Shown: positions 1 to 9,304, counted from the first letter of the stretch. The stretch: DNA of 64,000 nucleotides from Paenibacillus sp. FSL R7-0273 (GCF_000758625.1 NZ_CP009283.1:571501-635500), one strand, 5' to 3'. Notes: generated from the sequence alone by a model not told the origin. Program-made: numbers and translations.

Positions 1-472
1 GCCGGTATTTTATGAGGATCTGACGCTTTGGGAGCATTTGGATCTGGCTGCTGCGGCCTATGGACTGCCCTATGAGCAGTTTGAAACGGCTGCAGAGAAG
101 CTGCTGGTGCAGTTCGGAATGGGACATGTGCGCGATGACCTTCCGGCGGGCTTCTCCAAGGGCATGAAGCAAAAAATGATGCTGATGCTCGGCTTTCTTG
201 TTCAGCCTGACGTCTATATCGTGGACGAGCCGTTTATCGGGCTGGACCCCAGGGCTACCAAGGACTTTTTGCGTCTGCTGGAAGCTGAGCGGCAGCGGGG
301 TGCAGGTGTGCTTATGTCTACACATGTACTGGATACGGCTGAGAAAATCTGCGACAGCTTCGTGCTGATCTCCGGCGGTGAAATAGCGGCAACAGGCACG
401 CTGGAGGAAATCCGGGATATCGCCGATTTGCCGGAGGGGTCGTTGTTTGATTGCTTCGACGAGCTGACATGA
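1..472 (+). CDS. ecsA: ABC transporter ATP-binding protein, EcsA-like (5' end outside window)
   Basis: C-terminal part of an ABC ATPase; the reading frame is open to the left edge, so the Walker A region lies outside the window. Visible are the ABC signature region (GFSKGMKQK), Walker B with catalytic Glu (VYIVDEPFIGLD) and the H-loop (STHVLD). Its stop overlaps the frame of an EcsB-like membrane protein, the usual EcsA-EcsB order. In Bacillus, EcsAB is tied to secretion, competence and intramembrane protease activity; the transported substrate is not certain. The family assignment rests mainly on the EcsB-like neighbour, since the ATPase fragment alone would fit many ABC subfamilies. Confidence 0.8.
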   Translation, partial: PVFYEDLTLWEHLDLAAAAYGLPYEQFETAAEKLLVQFGMGHVRDDLPAGFSKGMKQKMMLMLGFLVQPDVYIVDEPFIGLDPRATKDFLRLLEAERQRGAGVLMSTHVLDTAEKICDSFVLISGGEIAATGTLEEIRDIADLPEGSLFDCFDELT

Positions 473-486
473 GGGAGCGTGAGCAT

Positions 487-1767
487 ATGGCTGCGAAGCA
501 TCATGAAGGCCGTGCAGGTGGTACCGGCTATGCCTTTCCTACCGGACCGTGCCTCTTCCGCCGGCGTCTGTTCTCCCATTGGCGGGAGCAGACGGCTATT
601 ATCCGGACAGCGGTGGACTGGACGGTCCTGCTCTATTTAATCATTCCCGGAGGCCTGCTGGGCGGCCGCTTCTATTACGGCTTCTGGTCCGGGGAGATGC
701 CTGGATGGGTATCGGTAATCCCGTTTATACTCATCCCGCTTGCGCTGGCAGTACTGCTGCTGACCGGCGGGATGGTCCTGCTGCTGCAGGAGGGGGATCT
801 GCTGTTTCTCAGGCAGCGGCAGAACTGGATTAGAAGCATTCTGCTGCGCGGAGTAATCTACAGCCTGACCGTGACAGCGCTCAAAATAGCCGCAGTGTAT
901 GCGGTCCTGCTTCCTTTTATCATACGCGGCTACGGGCTTAGCCCGTCAGCAGCCGGAGCGCTGCTGCTGTTGACGGTTGCTGCCGGCTGGAGCATTAAGC
1001 TGCTGGGACATATCGTCAGGGTGCAGCTCCAGGGCTTCCGCCGCTGGCTGTGGCTGCTTCCGGCTGCTACGGTGCCGTCCGGGCTATATGTATGGCTGGC
1101 GCTGCAATGGAAGGACAAGCCATTGCTGCTCCTGGCTGCAGCTGCCTTATATACAGCAGTAACGGTCTGGACTCTCCGTTACCGTCTCCTGCTGCAGGGG
1201 ACCTTTCTCAGTGATGTGCGTGAGGATTATAAGCAACGGATGAGAATCGCCGGCCTGCTGCTGCGCGGTGTGCTGGATAAGCCGCGTCCGACCAGGTACA
1301 AGCCTTGGATTTTCCGCAGATCACAGCCGCTGTTATCATCAAGGCAGCCTGAAGGCCGTTTTACGGCGGCAGGGATAAAGGCGCTGGTCCGCAATCCGGG
1401 TCATCTGAAGCTGTATTTATCGTTTACAGGCGTATCAACGACTGCACTCCTTATTGCTCCTGCTTTTCTGAAGTGGATCCTGCTAGCCGTTCTAACGCTC
1501 TTAATGTGCTATTGGCTAAGCTCCTTCTGGCTGCTCTTTGCCGGAGACGATTACATCGGCATTCTCCCGTTCAGCAAGAAGCAAAAGGCGGAGGCCGGCT
1601 CAAAGGCTATGCAGATTATGGCTGTTCCATATGCAGTGCTGTGCTCGGCAGCGGTATGTATTCCGCTGTACGGCTGGTGGGGGCTGCTGCTGTTTGCCCC
1701 GCTCGGCTACGGCATCGGCTCATTTGTTGCCCGGATGTACAGCACGATCCGGCTTACGGAGCATTAG
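487..1767 (+). CDS. ecsB: ABC transporter permease, EcsB-like
   Basis: Integral membrane partner of the preceding ATPase. It has several strongly hydrophobic segments (for example around residues 50-105 and 125-200, and a C-terminal group) and a basic cytoplasmic stretch between them, as in the roughly 400-residue EcsB family. The frame is open further upstream; I chose the ATG at 487 because GGGAG lies nine bases before it. An ATG at 469 overlapping the ecsA stop (ATGA) is the alternative. Translational coupling to ecsA is likely either way. An EcsC gene does not follow; the transcript ends in a strong hairpin shared with the convergent flavoprotein gene. Confidence 0.75.
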   Translation: MAAKHHEGRAGGTGYAFPTGPCLFRRRLFSHWREQTAIIRTAVDWTVLLYLIIPGGLLGGRFYYGFWSGEMPGWVSVIPFILIPLALAVLLLTGGMVLLLQEGDLLFLRQRQNWIRSILLRGVIYSLTVTALKIAAVYAVLLPFIIRGYGLSPSAAGALLLLTVAAGWSIKLLGHIVRVQLQGFRRWLWLLPAATVPSGLYVWLALQWKDKPLLLLAAAALYTAVTVWTLRYRLLLQGTFLSDVREDYKQRMRIAGLLLRGVLDKPRPTRYKPWIFRRSQPLLSSRQPEGRFTAAGIKALVRNPGHLKLYLSFTGVSTTALLIAPAFLKWILLAVLTLLMCYWLSSFWLLFAGDDYIGILPFSKKQKAEAGSKAMQIMAVPYAVLCSAAVCIPLYGWWGLLLFAPLGYGIGSFVARMYSTIRLTEH

Positions 1768-1782
1768 AATTTCAGAAGCACC

Positions 1783-1821
1783 AAAAAGCGTTGCCCCACA
1801 GGACTGCGGGCAACGCTTTTT
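1783..1821. terminator. Bidirectional intrinsic terminator between ecsB and the flavoprotein gene
   Basis: Perfect arms AAAAAGCGTTGCCC and GGGCAACGCTTTTT around a short loop, with A- and T-runs on the two sides, so it can stop both convergent transcripts. Confidence 0.9.
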
Positions 1822-1833
1822 GGCAACGACTGA

Positions 1834-3096
1834 TTATCCTTGCGGGGAGGCGGCATTTTCCCCGGCCATATAGCCCGTTGAGAAAGCCGCTGTAATATTG
1901 TAGCCCCCGGTGTAGCCGTGAATATCAAGAATTTCACCGCAGAAATAGAGTCCCTCCATCAGCTTCGACTGCATCGTTTTGGGATCAACCTCTTTAAGAT
2001 TAATGCCTCCGCCAGTCACAAAGGCCTCCTCAATCGACAGTGTGCCGTACACTCTGATCGGGAAACGCTTGACCAGCTGGGCAAGCTGCTGCCAGTCCTG
2101 CTTAGGAATATTATCATAGGTAAGCGTATCGGGAAGCCCCGCCTTCTGCAGCAGGATCGGAATGATCCGCTCAGGCAGATAGCCCTTCAGCACATTTTTG
2201 ATTGCTTTTTTGGATTCCTGCTCAGCAAGCTTCAGTGTCTCGCCATACACCTGCTCCTTGCTCTTCTCCGGTAAAAAATCAATTGAGACTTCTATATTTC
2301 CGCTGCTAAACTGCTTCAGCGCCTTAACGACAAACTGGCTGCAGCGCAGGGCAATCGGCCCGGAAATGCCGAAGTGGGTAAACAGCATATCTCCATGATG
2401 CTCAACAAGCTTCTTGCCTTTGGGGTTCCAAACGGATAGAGATACCTCTCTTAAGGAAAGACCCTGCAGCTCCTTGCTTTGAATAAAAGGCTCATTGGAG
2501 GTGAGCGGAACCTCGGTCGGGAAAAGCTCCGTAATCGTATGCCCAGCCTGCATCGCCCAGGGATATCCGTCTCCTGTTGAGCCGGTCTGGGGTACAGATT
2601 TGCCGCCGGCGGCAACGATTACACTGCGGGACTCTATAACCTCGCCGTTCTGCAGCCGGACACCGTTAACCCGCGCCTCCTTATAGAGGATTTCACGCAC
2701 CGGGGCATGCAGCCGGATCTGGACACCCTGCTTCCGCACCTGATTGACCAGGGTGTCCACAACGGTTTTTGCTTTGTCGCTGACCGGAAACATCCGTCCA
2801 TTGTCCTCTTCCTTCAGCCGGATTCCCAAATTCTCAAAAAATGCGATAATATCCTTATTATTAAACCGGGAAAAGGCGCTGTGAAGAAACCGGCCGTTGC
2901 CCGGAATATATTTAATCAGCTCATCGATCTCTTTGTTATTGGTTACATTACATCTGCCGCCCCCGGAGATGCCCAGCTTGCGTCCGAGCTTGTCCCCTTT
3001 TTCCAGCAAAAGCACCTTTCCGCCCTTGCTGCTTGCGGCAATACCGGCCATTAGTCCGGCGGAGCCTCCGCCGATTATGATTACATCGTATCTCAT
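1834..3096 (-). CDS. NAD(P)/FAD-dependent oxidoreductase, HI0933/YhiN family
   Basis: A 420-residue flavoprotein. The N-terminus has the dinucleotide-binding fold (DVIIIGGGSAGLMAG), followed by the family's GISGGGRCNVTN segment, and the C-terminus carries the second FAD contact (GGYNITAAFSTGYMAG). These are hallmarks of the HI0933 (PF03486) group, whose physiological substrate is mostly unknown; one gut member (BaiN) acts on bile-acid intermediates. The start was placed at the ATG with GGGAG eight bases upstream rather than 14 codons earlier. It is a single gene, convergent with ecsB and divergent from the sensor kinase. Confidence 0.85.
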   Translation of the reverse strand: MRYDVIIIGGGSAGLMAGIAASSKGGKVLLLEKGDKLGRKLGISGGGRCNVTNNKEIDELIKYIPGNGRFLHSAFSRFNNKDIIAFFENLGIRLKEEDNGRMFPVSDKAKTVVDTLVNQVRKQGVQIRLHAPVREILYKEARVNGVRLQNGEVIESRSVIVAAGGKSVPQTGSTGDGYPWAMQAGHTITELFPTEVPLTSNEPFIQSKELQGLSLREVSLSVWNPKGKKLVEHHGDMLFTHFGISGPIALRCSQFVVKALKQFSSGNIEVSIDFLPEKSKEQVYGETLKLAEQESKKAIKNVLKGYLPERIIPILLQKAGLPDTLTYDNIPKQDWQQLAQLVKRFPIRVYGTLSIEEAFVTGGGINLKEVDPKTMQSKLMEGLYFCGEILDIHGYTGGYNITAAFSTGYMAGENAASPQG

Positions 3097-3182
3097 TTGA
3101 TTAACTCCCAAACTGTTTGTTTGCTTTAATTTTACCACGGCGGGCCTGATAATGCAGTGTCACCGGTATATACAGGATTTCG

Positions 3183-4955
3183 TTGTCAGAAATGCATGGC
3201 TATGCTTTAATTTTATTGGAAAGGGTATTTTGCCTAACTCAGGGAGTGATTGCAATTATTGAGGAAATAAAGGATGTTCTATTGCAGATAGCGGCAGCTT
3301 CCTCGTTTTTACTATTGTTTCAGTGGTGGCTGGACCGGCAGCACATGACCCGCAGAAACCGGCGCCTCCCGGATGATCTGTCCTTTCTCGTTGTCAGCTG
3401 TACAATCAGCATTGCCTTGTGTACAATTCTTTCCTCCACACTGGCTGGTGAGGTCTATCTAAATCTGGCGCTGCTGCCAGCCTTTATCGGGATACTCTAC
3501 GGTAATTTCCGTTCCGGGCTTGGTCTGGCCGCCTATTTTCTGGCCTGCACAGCTTTGTTCTCGGAGCCGCCGGGACTTCAGGCTATAATCATTAATTCCG
3601 GAGTGCTGCTGTATCCGCTGCTCTTCGGCCTGGCGCGGTCATTTAATAAAGCCGGCAGGACAGGTAAGGTTATGCTGCTGTGGGCCGTACTGTTTCCGTG
3701 CATGTTTTTTATAATTATGCTGCCTAATATGCAAATTATCCGGGAAGCCCGGACGCTTACTTCCGAGGTGATACTGGTTATTATATATCTGTTCGTTACT
3801 GTTTTGCTCGGAGGTCTGCTTGTCTTTTGTATTGAAACCGCCTGGGATAAGGTTCAGGTTAAAGAGCAAATGAAGGGGCAGTCGGAGCGGTTCATGTGGG
3901 AATCCAAAAAGCTTGAGCAGGTTACGGACATCGTACAGCTGAATATTATGTCCATGAATGAGAGCGGGTATATCACAGAGCTTAATGAATTTATGCTGAA
4001 GCTGATCCGGAGGCATTATCCTGACTATACAAGGGAAATGATTCTGTCCAAGCCGGCCGCGGTGCTGTTCGCTGATAGCGTGGACGAACAGACCTTTATA
4101 CAGCTGAAGGCTGTTATTGATAACAAGCAGCGCTCCAACGCCAAAATCATCTGCGGTAAATACAACTATCAGATCTACACAACCCCGGTTCAGCAGGGCT
4201 CAGTGTCTCCGGACGGGGTCGTGATGATTGTCCAGGACGTAACGGAGGAGGAGAAAATCCGGACAGAACTGGTTCATGCGGAGCGTCTGACGCTGGTAGG
4301 CCAGATGGCGGCAGGCATTACGCATGAGATCCGTAATCCGATGGCCGTAGTCCGCGGCTTCCTGCAGCTGATGCGGGAGAAAAGCCCGGGGGAGCTTGAT
4401 TCGTATTATCAGATTGTAATGGACGAGCTGGACCGTGCCAACGGAATTATCAATGATTTCCTGTCCTTGGCCCAGAGCAGGGTCTCTGATAAAGAGCTGG
4501 TTCAGCTTCAGCATATAATAGAAGAGCTGTCTCCGCTGCTCTGGGCCGACGCGAATCTGCGCGGCCAGAGCATTGAGCTGAACACATGCGCTGCGCTGCC
4601 GCTCCTCAAGCTGAATGTCCGGGAGATCAAGCAGCTGATCCTGAACCTCTCCCGCAACGCGATGGAGGCAATGGATGCCAAAGGCGTGCTGACGCTGGAA
4701 ACGCGCATGAACAGCGGTACAATTGAACTGACGGTAAGGGATACCGGAAGCGGAATTGCCCAGGATAAGCTCACGGATTTATTTATCCCCTTCTTAACAA
4801 CCAAGAGCCAGGGGACAGGACTCGGTCTGCCGCTGTGCCTGAGTATTGTAGAGCGGCATAACGGCACTATAAGCGTGGAGTCTGTAGTGGGGGAGGGGAC
4901 TGCTTTTACGATCGCCCTGCCCTATGAAGCCAATGAAGAAAACCTTGCCGGATAA
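3183..4955 (+). CDS. Membrane-bound sensor histidine kinase, sporulation-kinase-like
   Basis: The N-terminal ~200 residues hold about five to six hydrophobic helices resembling the 5TM sensor of LytS/YhcK type. A PAS-like region follows (about 235-355), then a dimerisation domain with the phospho-acceptor His near residue 381 (GITHEIRNPM). The ATPase domain has N-box (NLSRNAMEAM), G1 (DTGSGI) and G2 (GTGLGLPL) motifs. No response regulator is adjacent, as expected for orphan phosphorelay kinases such as KinB/KinD that feed Spo0F; that target is inference. The start is uncertain: TTG 3183 has AGGA upstream, but TTG 3282, after AAAGGA, would begin right at the first membrane segment. Confidence 0.85.
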   Translation: MSEMHGYALILLERVFCLTQGVIAIIEEIKDVLLQIAAASSFLLLFQWWLDRQHMTRRNRRLPDDLSFLVVSCTISIALCTILSSTLAGEVYLNLALLPAFIGILYGNFRSGLGLAAYFLACTALFSEPPGLQAIIINSGVLLYPLLFGLARSFNKAGRTGKVMLLWAVLFPCMFFIIMLPNMQIIREARTLTSEVILVIIYLFVTVLLGGLLVFCIETAWDKVQVKEQMKGQSERFMWESKKLEQVTDIVQLNIMSMNESGYITELNEFMLKLIRRHYPDYTREMILSKPAAVLFADSVDEQTFIQLKAVIDNKQRSNAKIICGKYNYQIYTTPVQQGSVSPDGVVMIVQDVTEEEKIRTELVHAERLTLVGQMAAGITHEIRNPMAVVRGFLQLMREKSPGELDSYYQIVMDELDRANGIINDFLSLAQSRVSDKELVQLQHIIEELSPLLWADANLRGQSIELNTCAALPLLKLNVREIKQLILNLSRNAMEAMDAKGVLTLETRMNSGTIELTVRDTGSGIAQDKLTDLFIPFLTTKSQGTGLGLPLCLSIVERHNGTISVESVVGEGTAFTIALPYEANEENLAG

Positions 4956-4977
4956 GGGGGCAGCCAGTCCGTATTCC

Positions 4978-5005
4978 TTGCTTTCACAGGGTATGTATGT
5001 ATAAT
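4978..5005 (+). promoter_or_regulatory. Promoter for the bacilliredoxin gene
   Basis: TTGCTT and TATAAT separated by 16 bases, a SigA-type promoter about 70 bases before the next start codon. Confidence 0.65.
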
Positions 5006-5074
5006 AAAGTTAGTGATTGCTGCGGTTACAGCAGCCTAATTAAACACTGAAAAGGCAAAGGAGAGTGCAGAAGA

Positions 5075-5509
5075 ATGTCCATGTCGTTTAGCCAATATAT
5101 GCGGGATTCGATTCAGCCTATGCGTGATGACCTGACAAGTATCGGGTTCCAGGAGCTGCTGACTCCGGAAGAAGTGGAAGCCGCACTTCCAGCTGCAAAA
5201 GGAATTTCGCTTGTTGTTGTTAACTCTGTGTGCGGCTGTGCAGCGGGGCAGTGCCGTCCCGGCGTAGCCCAGGCTCTTCAGAACGAACTGCTGCCGGATC
5301 ACCTGTATACAGTATTCGCAGGCCAGGAGAAGGAAGCCACTGCCAAAGCGCGTGAATATTTTGCTCCATATCCGCCGTCTTCACCTTCCATCGCTTTGAT
5401 GAAGGACGGGGAGCTCGTTCATTTCATTGAGCGCCATGGTGTTGAGGACCGCTCGGCGGGCGAAATTGCTGCTGAACTGAAAGAAGTATTTAACCGTTAT
5501 TGCCAGTAA
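5075..5509 (+). CDS. BrxA/BrxB family bacilliredoxin
   Basis: A 144-residue thioredoxin-fold protein of the YphP/YqiW family. Such proteins remove bacillithiol from S-bacillithiolated proteins after oxidative stress. The active-site motif C-G-C is seen in VNSVCGCAAGQC, within the conserved VVVNSVCGCAAG segment; a third Cys five residues later is an extra feature. The conserved FAGQ-KEATA, YPPSSPS and ERH segments follow, and the length is normal. It resembles both B. subtilis paralogs, so no BrxA or BrxB symbol is assigned. RBS GGAGAG precedes the ATG. It stands alone between its own promoter and a terminator-like hairpin before nadE. Confidence 0.9.
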   Translation: MSMSFSQYMRDSIQPMRDDLTSIGFQELLTPEEVEAALPAAKGISLVVVNSVCGCAAGQCRPGVAQALQNELLPDHLYTVFAGQEKEATAKAREYFAPYPPSSPSIALMKDGELVHFIERHGVEDRSAGEIAAELKEVFNRYCQ

Positions 5510-5550
5510 ATTACGGGTAATGAATCAGAGGAATCTCGCGGCGGCCGGAA

Positions 5551-5575
5551 GCCCGGCTCTGCGGGGTTTTTTTTC
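5551..5575 (+). terminator. Probable terminator before nadE
   Basis: A short GC stem (CCCG ... CGGG) followed by eight Ts. The stem is only four to five pairs, so termination may be partial and nadE may be partly read through from the upstream gene. Confidence 0.5.
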
Positions 5576-5609
5576 GAATAGAAGGATATGCAGAAACGGA
5601 GGAATAGTA

Positions 5610-6419
5610 ATGAGCCTGCAAAATGAGATTATTGCTGCCCTTGGAGTCAAGCCGGCCATTAATGTGGAGGCAGAGGTGCAGAAACGGGTCGATTTTCTGA
5701 AGGCCTATGTCCGCCAGGCCGGTGCGCAGGGACTGCTGATTGCCATCAGCGGGGGCGTTGACAGCGCGGTTGCTGCAGGACTGTGCAAACGGGCGACGGA
5801 CGAGCTGACTGCTGAGGAAGGCAAGGATTTTATTACGCTCGGCGTATTCCAGCCCTACGGTGAACAGGAGGATATTGAGCACAGCTATGCGGTAGCGGAG
5901 GCTTTCGGGCTGACCCATAAGGCTGAAACCAATATTGAAGAAGCTGTTAATGAGATTGCGCTGGAAGTGGAGCACAGCCTCAAGGCGCTGGGACAGCACC
6001 GTCATATTACGCATCAGGGCAAGGGGAATGTAAAAGCCAGAACCCGGATGGTGATGCAGTATGCGCTCGCTTTTGAGAATAATCTGCTCGTAGTGGGTAC
6101 GGATCATGCCTCTGAGGCGATTACCGGCTTCTACACCAAGTGGGGCGACGGAGCCGTTGATATTACCCCGCTTAGCACGCTTAACAAACGCCAGGTCCGC
6201 CAGCTCGCCGTTTATCTGGGAGTGCCGGAGGAGGTTGTGACCAAAGCGCCGACTGCAGGCCTGTGGCCCGGACAAACGGATGAAACCGAGCTTGGCTTAA
6301 CGTATGATGAGAACAGTGACTATCTGGAAGGCAAGCCGGTCAGTCCGGAAGCGGCGGAGAAGCTGGAGCGTTATTACAAGAGAACTGCGCATAAACGGAA
6401 CGTCATCCCGGGGATCTAG
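5610..6419 (+). CDS. nadE: NH3-dependent NAD+ synthetase
   Basis: Catalyses the last step of NAD synthesis, ATP-dependent amidation of nicotinate adenine dinucleotide. The protein is 269 residues, close to the ~272 of the Bacillus enzyme. The PP-loop ISGGVDSAVAAG sits near residue 45, followed by conserved segments VKARTRMVMQYALA, GTDHASEAITGF and APTAGLWPGQTDE. There is no glutaminase domain, so it should use ammonia. The start at 5610 follows GGAGG; the open frame reaches further upstream through the terminator-like hairpin and is not used. The gene ends at a hairpin shared with the convergent hydrolase gene. Confidence 0.95.
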   Translation: MSLQNEIIAALGVKPAINVEAEVQKRVDFLKAYVRQAGAQGLLIAISGGVDSAVAAGLCKRATDELTAEEGKDFITLGVFQPYGEQEDIEHSYAVAEAFGLTHKAETNIEEAVNEIALEVEHSLKALGQHRHITHQGKGNVKARTRMVMQYALAFENNLLVVGTDHASEAITGFYTKWGDGAVDITPLSTLNKRQVRQLAVYLGVPEEVVTKAPTAGLWPGQTDETELGLTYDENSDYLEGKPVSPEAAEKLERYYKRTAHKRNVIPGI

Positions 6420-6449
6420 CGGGGGGTGAAGGATAATCAGTGGTCAAAA

Positions 6450-6493
6450 ACAACCGCCGGAGTAAGAGGAGCACCGTCTTTCCGGCGGTTTTG
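6450..6493. terminator. Terminator between nadE and the convergent hydrolase
   Basis: Arms AACCGCCGGA and TCCGGCGGTT with a 19-base loop, flanked by A-rich and T-rich edges; usable in both directions. Confidence 0.75.
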
Positions 6494-6502
6494 CTGTGCG
6501 GT

Positions 6503-7336
6503 TTACAGGGGGCTGCGCCGGCCCTCCAGTGTCTCATGGATAAAGGCGTCCGAAGCGGATATAGCCTGCTCAAGCTGCGGGGTAGTTCCTGCAAAGGGGT
6601 GAACCGTACAAAAGGTATGGTCCCCGCCTTCGATCTGGACCCAGCGGATATCGGGGCGGAGCCCGGTCAACTGTCTGGACCCCTCCCGCAGCCGGGCGCT
6701 GTCTTCGGTTCCCTGAATGAGGACAGCCGGGAAACGGGCCGCTTTCATCCGCTCAAGAATATTATAGCGTTCGGCCTGGCGTTCCAGGTCCTCGAGAATT
6801 ACAGCATCAAGCGGCATCTGCTGACCGGTACGCCCGTTCAGAACATGGCTGCGGCCGGCTGTTCTCATCTCCTGCTTCTGTTCCTCCGTGAACAGATCAA
6901 GGTCAGTGATCCCGTTCCAGGAGATGACACCGGCAATTTCATCCGGATGATCCAGGGCGTAGAGCAGACTGTCTCCGGCGCCGCGGCTGTGTCCCAGCAG
7001 GAACAGGGGCAGCGCACCGAATTTGTGATGCTGGCTGAGATAGGAGAGCAGGATCTCCAGATCCCTGAGCTCCCGGCTGTAAGTATTGCGGGCAAATTTC
7101 TCGAGCTCGGTAAAGTTCTGCAGATCCTCGCCGATTCCGCCGTGGGAGAAGTTAAAGGAGATCACTTCATGCTCACGGCTCAGCTCGGCTGCGAGGTGGG
7201 GAAACATTCCCCAGTCCTTGAACCCCTTGTAGCCGTGTGCGATGACGATCAGGCTTGCAGCCTTGCTGCGGGCCGGGAAATGGGAGCAGCGCAGTACGGC
7301 ATCCTCACCGGCAGGCAATTCGAAGTTACGGTTCAT
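6503..7336 (-). CDS. Alpha/beta hydrolase, dienelactone-hydrolase/acyl-peptidase type
   Basis: A 277-residue cytosolic alpha/beta hydrolase. The nucleophile elbow is G-H-S-R-G (LLGHSRGAGD), the oxyanion region is HGYKGFKDWG, the likely acid is the Asp in GTEDSARL and the catalytic His is in GGDHTFCTVHPF. No signal peptide is seen. GAGAGGGG lies eight bases before the ATG. The substrate cannot be read from sequence; the relatives include small esterases and prolyl-oligopeptidase-like hydrolases. It is transcribed alone, away from acpS, across a 227-base spacer that holds no gene. Confidence 0.85.
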   Translation of the reverse strand: MNRNFELPAGEDAVLRCSHFPARSKAASLIVIAHGYKGFKDWGMFPHLAAELSREHEVISFNFSHGGIGEDLQNFTELEKFARNTYSRELRDLEILLSYLSQHHKFGALPLFLLGHSRGAGDSLLYALDHPDEIAGVISWNGITDLDLFTEEQKQEMRTAGRSHVLNGRTGQQMPLDAVILEDLERQAERYNILERMKAARFPAVLIQGTEDSARLREGSRQLTGLRPDIRWVQIEGGDHTFCTVHPFAGTTPQLEQAISASDAFIHETLEGRRSPL

Positions 7337-7462
7337 CGGTGAAACCCCTCTCTTTGATCAGAGATCATATGACAGAAAATAAGTCCCGGACTATAATAAT
7401 TCCAGAATACCAAGAATGTATATAAAGATAATACCATTAGTAAAGCGCTTAATGAAAGATAG

Positions 7463-7519
7463 CAGATTGAGGATTGAAGATTAGAGATTGTAGATCGAAG
7501 ATGAAACATTGAAAACTAA
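7463..7519. repeat. Purine-rich imperfect short repeat
   Basis: In the spacer before acpS, a run of imperfect 7-8 base units such as AGATTGA, GGATTGA, AGATTAG, AGATTGT and AGATCGA. It is strongly purine-biased on this strand. I see no coding or promoter signal in it. Confidence 0.5.
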
Positions 7520-7563
7520 AAGCATGCATTACCTGCCGGCACTTTTATAAGGAGTGTGGAGTT

Positions 7564-7956
7564 GTGATTTATGGAATCGGACATGATGTGCTGGAGATCC
7601 GGCGCATGAAGGATATATTAGCCAAAGCATCCGGCGGCAAATTTATCCGGCGTATTCTTACCCCGGCGGAGCTGCAGCTGGCGGAAGGGCGGACAGGCAG
7701 ATTGCCTGAATTCGTCTCCGGCCGGTTTGCTGCGAAGGAAGCGGTGGTCAAGGCGCTGGGCTGCGGGATCGGCAGTGAGGTAGGCTTTCAGGATATAGAA
7801 ATTCTGCCCGATAGCTCCGGCAAGCCGGGTGTGAAGCTCACGGAGGGGGCCTGGCAGAGGCTGGGTCTGGACAGGGAAGCGCATATCCTTCATCTTACTA
7901 TTACCCACAGCCAGGAGCTGGCTTCAACCTTTGCGGTATTGGAGCGGATTGGCTGA
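7564..7956 (+). CDS. acpS: Holo-[acyl-carrier-protein] synthase
   Basis: Transfers 4'-phosphopantetheine from CoA to a serine of acyl carrier protein. The protein is 130 residues. The Mg-binding Asp is in the N-terminal GIGHDVLEI motif and the conserved Glu in RFAAKEAVVKALG, the two hallmark motifs of the AcpS family. The start is GTG with AAGGAG 11 bases upstream. It lies 82 bases before mutY in the same direction, so the two may share a transcript, although mutY has its own good ribosome binding site. Confidence 0.95.
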   Translation: MIYGIGHDVLEIRRMKDILAKASGGKFIRRILTPAELQLAEGRTGRLPEFVSGRFAAKEAVVKALGCGIGSEVGFQDIEILPDSSGKPGVKLTEGAWQRLGLDREAHILHLTITHSQELASTFAVLERIG

Positions 7957-8038
7957 GCGGTGTGAGGGCCAAGGGACATAGAGGGGCGGAAGACCACGGT
8001 ATTAGAGGCAGGGTATTATATAAGTAAGGAGCCAAAGA

Positions 8039-9289
8039 ATGACAACAGATAAACAGCAAGAGCAGCAGCAGGAAGTAGAGTTGTTTTTCAGCACAAATCT
8101 GCTGGAGTGGTATATGGTTCAGAGGCGGGATCTGCCTTGGCGCCGCCACCGCAATCCGTATTACATCTGGATCTCGGAAATTATGCTGCAGCAGACGAGA
8201 GTGGACACGGTTATTCCCTATTTTAACCGGTTCATTGAGCGATTCCCTACGGTAGAATCTCTCGCAGATGCTCCGGAGGAGGATGTGCTGAAATGCTGGG
8301 AGGGGCTGGGCTACTATTCGCGGGCCCGCAATCTGCAGCATGCGGCCCGGCAGGTTAAGGAGCTGTACGGCGGCGAGGTCCCGAATGACCGTGATGCGGT
8401 CTTCGGCTTAAAGGGGGTTGGTCCTTACACGGCCGGTGCCATCCTCAGCATTGCCTTCAACCGGCCCGAGCCGGCAGTAGACGGCAACGTCATGCGGGTC
8501 TTATCCCGCTACTTCCTGCTGGAGGATGACATCGCCAAGGTGCCTACCCGTGTAAAGATGGAGCGCCTGGCGGCAAAGCTGATCCCGGAGGGAGAAGCCT
8601 CGCATTTCAATCAGGCGCTGATGGAGCTTGGCGCGCTGGTCTGCACGCCGAAATCACCGCGCTGCCTCATCTGCCCGGTGATGGAGCACTGCGCGGCGCG
8701 CCTGGCGGGCTGCGAGACCTCGCTGCCCGTCAAGACCAAGGCCAAGCCGCCGCGCCCGGAGGAGCGGCTGGCGGCCCTCATTACCGGCAGCGGCGAGCAT
8801 GCCGGTAAGGTGCTGATCCGGCAGCGGCCACAGAGCGGGCTGTTAGCCCGCATGTGGGAGCTGCCGCACTGGCCGGCGCCGCCTGCGGAGGGCGGCGCCA
8901 CCGGAGCGCTGCTGCCGGAAGCGGCAGCGCTGGACCGGCTGCGCCGGTCCCTGCGTCAGGCCGGGATCCCCGCCCGGCCTGAGGGGCACTGGACGGCTGC
9001 GGAGCACACGTTCAGCCATATTGTTTGGACCCTGCAGGTGTACATCTGCAGGGAGGAGGACGCCCTTGCGCTGCCGCTGGCGGCAGAAGCGCGGGCGTCC
9101 TATGGGGCGGCGGCTGAGCCGGCCGCCGGGAAGCTGCCGGCGGAGCCCTTCGCGGATGGGGACCATCCGGAGGACGCCGGCGCGGTGCGCTGGATCCGCC
9201 GTGAGGACATGGCGGGCTACGCCTTTCCCAACGTATTCCTCAAGCTGCTCAACAGCTACTTCGATGAAGCGGAGAAGGAGCAGCTGTAG
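8039..9289 (+). CDS. mutY: A/G-specific adenine DNA glycosylase
   Basis: Removes adenine mispaired with 8-oxoguanine. The 416-residue protein has the catalytic Glu segment SEIMLQQTRVD, the helix-hairpin-helix LKGVGPYTAGAI with the catalytic Asp in AVDGNV, and a 4Fe-4S loop with Cys spacing C-X6-C-X2-C-X5-C near residues 202-218. A C-terminal NUDIX-like domain (from about 240) should read 8-oxoG. That domain holds an unusual Ala/Glu/Pro-rich insert of about 35 residues near 345-380, with GC content well above the neighbours. AAGGAG precedes the ATG. Confidence 0.95.
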   Translation: MTTDKQQEQQQEVELFFSTNLLEWYMVQRRDLPWRRHRNPYYIWISEIMLQQTRVDTVIPYFNRFIERFPTVESLADAPEEDVLKCWEGLGYYSRARNLQHAARQVKELYGGEVPNDRDAVFGLKGVGPYTAGAILSIAFNRPEPAVDGNVMRVLSRYFLLEDDIAKVPTRVKMERLAAKLIPEGEASHFNQALMELGALVCTPKSPRCLICPVMEHCAARLAGCETSLPVKTKAKPPRPEERLAALITGSGEHAGKVLIRQRPQSGLLARMWELPHWPAPPAEGGATGALLPEAAALDRLRRSLRQAGIPARPEGHWTAAEHTFSHIVWTLQVYICREEDALALPLAAEARASYGAAAEPAAGKLPAEPFADGDHPEDAGAVRWIRREDMAGYAFPNVFLKLLNSYFDEAEKEQL

Positions 9290-9304
9290 CTGCACCTGCA
9301 CCTC